Source: Rickettsiales bacterium
GTDB taxonomy: Bacteria > Pseudomonadota > Alphaproteobacteria > Rickettsiales > UBA3002
Length of the DNA stretch: 7,768 nucleotides
Direction: 5' to 3'
Assembly (NCBI GenBank): GCA_947441895.1
Contig: CANEUT010000074.1
Coordinates: forward strand, 1 to 7,768
In this document: positions 6,141-7,768 of the stretch, in pieces
Layout of the letters: each line of letters begins with the position of its first letter
Position numbering within the stretch: position 1 is the stretch's first letter
Notes under the pieces: model-generated
The model's input: the letters and a program-made list of their open reading frames with translations, nothing else
What the model was told of the DNA's origin: nothing
Database searches by the model: none
Made by a program: the position numbers and the translations under genes

Positions 6141-6944
6141 ATGACAAAAGCAGAGAGAGGATTTAGCCTTGTCGAACTTTCGATTGTCCTTGTTATTCTG
6201 GGTTTGCTAACCGGCGGCATTCTGGCAGGGCAATCGCTGATTCGTGCATCTGAATTACGTGCACTTTCAACTGAATACTCTCGCTATATTACCGCTGCCA
6301 ATATATTTCGTGACAAATATTTTGCTCTTCCGGGCGATATGGCCAATGCCACCACCTTTTGGGGCGGAGCTGATGCCAACCCATCGGTCAACGCCACGTG
6401 TCAGGCTATCAGCACTGGAAGCCTCCCCGCCAATTCTGGCACAGCAACTTGTAATGGCAATGGAGACGGCATCATCAACACAGTTGGCTCCTCCTATAGT
6501 GAAACCTTCCGTTATTGGCAGCACTTAGCCAATGCGGGGCTTATTGAAGGCAACTACACTGGCTATACCGATAATGCTGACGCCACCACCATGATTTTAA
6601 CGCCGAACATTAATGTGCCAAAATCGAAGCTAAGCAACGGTTTATGGGGCGCGCGTTACGTGGGAACCATTCCAAGTGGAAACGTGTCCTATTATGCGGA
6701 TAATTATGGCAATGCCTTTGGATTCGGCGGATCTGGCGGCACAGGTTTGCCAGATGGTCCCATATTAAAACCTGAAGAGGCATGGAACTTGGATACTAAA
6801 ATGGATGACGGTAAACCTGCCTTTGGTATCATTAAATCACTGATTCATCGTCCTGAATGCACTACCACCGTGGTACAAAACACTGCTGAATACGCCCTCA
6901 CGAATTCTAACAAGGATTGTGCGCTGATTATCAAAATACCCTAA
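6141..6944 (+). CDS. Prepilin-like protein with type IV N-terminal methylation motif
   Basis: The 267-residue product has a class III (prepilin peptidase) signal: a six-residue leader and Gly (MTKAERG), then FSLVELSIVLVILGLLTGG with Glu at mature position +5. The hydrophobic helix of about 22 residues would anchor the protein and pack it in a pilus or pseudopilus. The globular domain begins with RDKYFALPGDMANATTFWG (57-75), a motif I have seen in pilin-like proteins of this kind in alphaproteobacteria. It also has NGNGDGII (105-112), similar to a calcium-binding loop. Four cysteines (C87, C104, C240, C260) could form two disulfides, which suits a periplasmic or extracellular location. It starts 18 bases after the COQ9 stop with no clear Shine-Dalgarno. 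No assembly ATPase, secretin or prepilin peptidase lies nearby, so it could belong to a type IV pilus or a type II secretion pseudopilus encoded elsewhere. Confidence 0.88.
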   Translation: MTKAERGFSLVELSIVLVILGLLTGGILAGQSLIRASELRALSTEYSRYITAANIFRDKYFALPGDMANATTFWGGADANPSVNATCQAISTGSLPANSGTATCNGNGDGIINTVGSSYSETFRYWQHLANAGLIEGNYTGYTDNADATTMILTPNINVPKSKLSNGLWGARYVGTIPSGNVSYYADNYGNAFGFGGSGGTGLPDGPILKPEEAWNLDTKMDDGKPAFGIIKSLIHRPECTTTVVQNTAEYALTNSNKDCALIIKIP

Positions 6945-6947
6945 GGC

Positions 6948-7005
6948 TTAATGCCAACTCAACGTCGGCGGTGATTGCAGCATACCGCGTGGATGCTAGT
7001 GCCAC
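6948..7005 (-). pseudogene. Orphan 3'-end copy of the gene at 7065-7768
   Basis: On the minus strand, positions 6995 to 6948 read HPRGMLQSPPTLSWH and a TAA stop. This is residue for residue the C-terminus of the gene that ends at 7065 with TGA. Over these 45 bases the copies differ at nine positions in six codons, and every change is synonymous. Upstream of the His codon the frame meets TAG (6996-6998), and recognisable similarity continues only to GCCAC (7001-7005, against 7121-7125). It is therefore a coding remnant with no start of its own. Its stop lies 3 bases from the convergent prepilin stop. Confidence 0.75.
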
Positions 7006-7062
7006 TTGTCATTCTGAGCGATAGCGAAGAATCCAGATCCTTCACTACGTTCAGGATGACAA
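7006..7062. repeat. 57-bp imperfect palindrome of the dispersed CATTCTGAGCG type
   Basis: TTGTCATTCTGAGCG opens the element and CGTTCAGGATGACAA closes it. The outer 7 bp (7006-7012 with 7056-7062) pair perfectly, CTGA/TCAG pairs next, and GAAG and ATC pair with CTTC and GAT further in. The T:G and G:T pairs mean that a plus-strand RNA folds better than its complement. Elements reading TGTCATTCTGAGCG...AGCGAAGAATC are known to me as dispersed extragenic palindromes in many bacterial genomes, often misannotated as small ORFs. It may also terminate the convergent genes. Confidence 0.7.
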
Positions 7063-7064
7063 TT

Positions 7065-7768
7065 TCAATGCCACGACAACGTTGGTGGTGATTGTAACAT
7101 GCCACGTGGATGCGGCTTCAGCCACAGGGGCCGAATTTCGGGGGCATAGAGAATCTGCGCTTCTGGCGTGTTGATGGCGTAATAGAGCACTGAGCCCGAG
7201 ATCATGGAAATTTTGCGATAACGCTGAATGCGCAAGCGGCCGATTTCTTTCTGTAGCATCTCCATCAGCACGCCTTCATTCATGGCGGTGTCGCCGTCTT
7301 CTTCCAGCACCAAATCACACTGCTGCATTTCGGGCACGCTGGCGTAATAATTTTCAATCTTATAATTCTTGCGCAGCACGCGAACACCGGCCAGCGCACT
7401 CACCCGCTGTTCAGGGCGATAGCCCATATAATCATTCACATCGCGGATGGGGCGATAGGTCATGCGTCGCTTCAGCCATACCTGATAATCGGCCGTGGTC
7501 ACTTTGGTCATCTCCACGCCATAGAGCCCGTCGCTGCCGCTGCAGACGGTGAAATCGGGCCCCTCGCCCTGACGGTGCTTGGTGATGTCGATGGGCAACT
7601 CCATCAGCCCATGGGTTTTCAGCAGCATGAAATATTGAATGAGGCAGCCCACCTCAATTTTATCTTGGTCGGGCATGCGTGCATGGATGAGGTCGTGGAA
7701 GCAATCGTCGAGGGCGTGCTCGTCATAGACAGTGCGATAGAATAACGGCGGTCGATGTCGCGGCTTCA
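7065..7768 (-). CDS. Unrecognised protein, possible PD-(D/E)XK-like fold; open at right edge
   Basis: The frame is open from the right edge to TGA at 7065 (234 full codons). An internal ATG at 7676 gives 203 residues, but 31 further upstream codons read as ordinary coding sequence (KPRHRPPLFYRTVYDEHALD and onward). The last two window bases are TG just before AAG CCG, so an ATG, GTG or TTG may start one base outside the window. Alternatively the gene extends further. In numbering from 7676, GEGPDF (37-42) followed by YGVEMTKV (52-59) has the spacing of the PD...(E)xT/K core of restriction-endonuclease-like folds; this is weak evidence. The rest shows no signal peptide or membrane segment. A Lys/Arg-rich helix lies at about 142-156, and the C-terminus is HPRGMLQSPPTLSWH. 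That tail is duplicated 117 bp away. I assign no function. Confidence 0.78.
   Translation of the reverse strand, partial: KPRHRPPLFYRTVYDEHALDDCFHDLIHARMPDQDKIEVGCLIQYFMLLKTHGLMELPIDITKHRQGEGPDFTVCSGSDGLYGVEMTKVTTADYQVWLKRRMTYRPIRDVNDYMGYRPEQRVSALAGVRVLRKNYKIENYYASVPEMQQCDLVLEEDGDTAMNEGVLMEMLQKEIGRLRIQRYRKISMISGSVLYYAINTPEAQILYAPEIRPLWLKPHPRGMLQSPPTLSWH

Noticed and set aside
7006..7062. Reading the 57-bp palindrome as CRISPR or as an insertion sequence end
   Set aside because: There is a single copy here, no spacer array, no transposase and no short target duplication. It fits a dispersed extragenic palindrome better.

Overview
The window looks like chromosomal DNA of an alphaproteobacterium, probably a little-studied or uncultured lineage. 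The evidence is protein content: a COQ9-family ubiquinone protein, an NDUFA9-like Rossmann protein, a GST-fold protein that reads as the FtsZ-binding protein FzlA, a short monothiol-sized GrxC with a CPYC dithiol site, and a PleC/DivJ-style PAS histidine kinase. No rRNA, tRNA, CRISPR array, transposase, integrase or phage gene is visible.

Layout. Positions 1-683 (minus) hold the 5' part of an unrecognised soluble protein that runs off the left edge. After a 240-bp divergent gap comes a tight plus-strand operon: NDUFA9-like protein (924-1850), a DUF1189-like membrane protein (1851-2702) and FzlA (2702-3370). Its junctions are a zero-base gap and a TAATG overlap. A 354-bp gap follows, filled with nested palindromes, a rho-independent terminator (3490-3535) and a 58-bp imperfect palindrome. 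Next are grxC (3725-3982), a 92-bp palindromic unit with near-perfect 20-bp ends (4022-4113), an orphan soluble PAS histidine kinase (about 4134-5474), COQ9 (5493-6122) and a prepilin-like protein (6141-6944). The right end is a minus-strand unrecognised protein (7065-7768) that is open at the right edge.

How the genes fit together. The operon links a respiratory or quinone-associated Rossmann protein, a membrane protein and a cell-division factor. COQ9 supports ubiquinone synthesis. GrxC is a thiol-redox housekeeping gene. The kinase and the prepilin stand alone, without a visible response regulator or secretion/pilus machinery.

The most unusual observation is at 6948-7125. The last 15 codons and stop of the right-hand minus-strand gene occur twice, 117 bp apart. 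The two copies encode the same 15 residues and differ by nine substitutions, all synonymous. A 57-bp imperfect palindrome of a widely dispersed type lies exactly between them. This looks like the remnant of a paralogue, or a displaced gene end next to a repeat insertion. Several unrelated palindromic elements occupy the other intergenic gaps.
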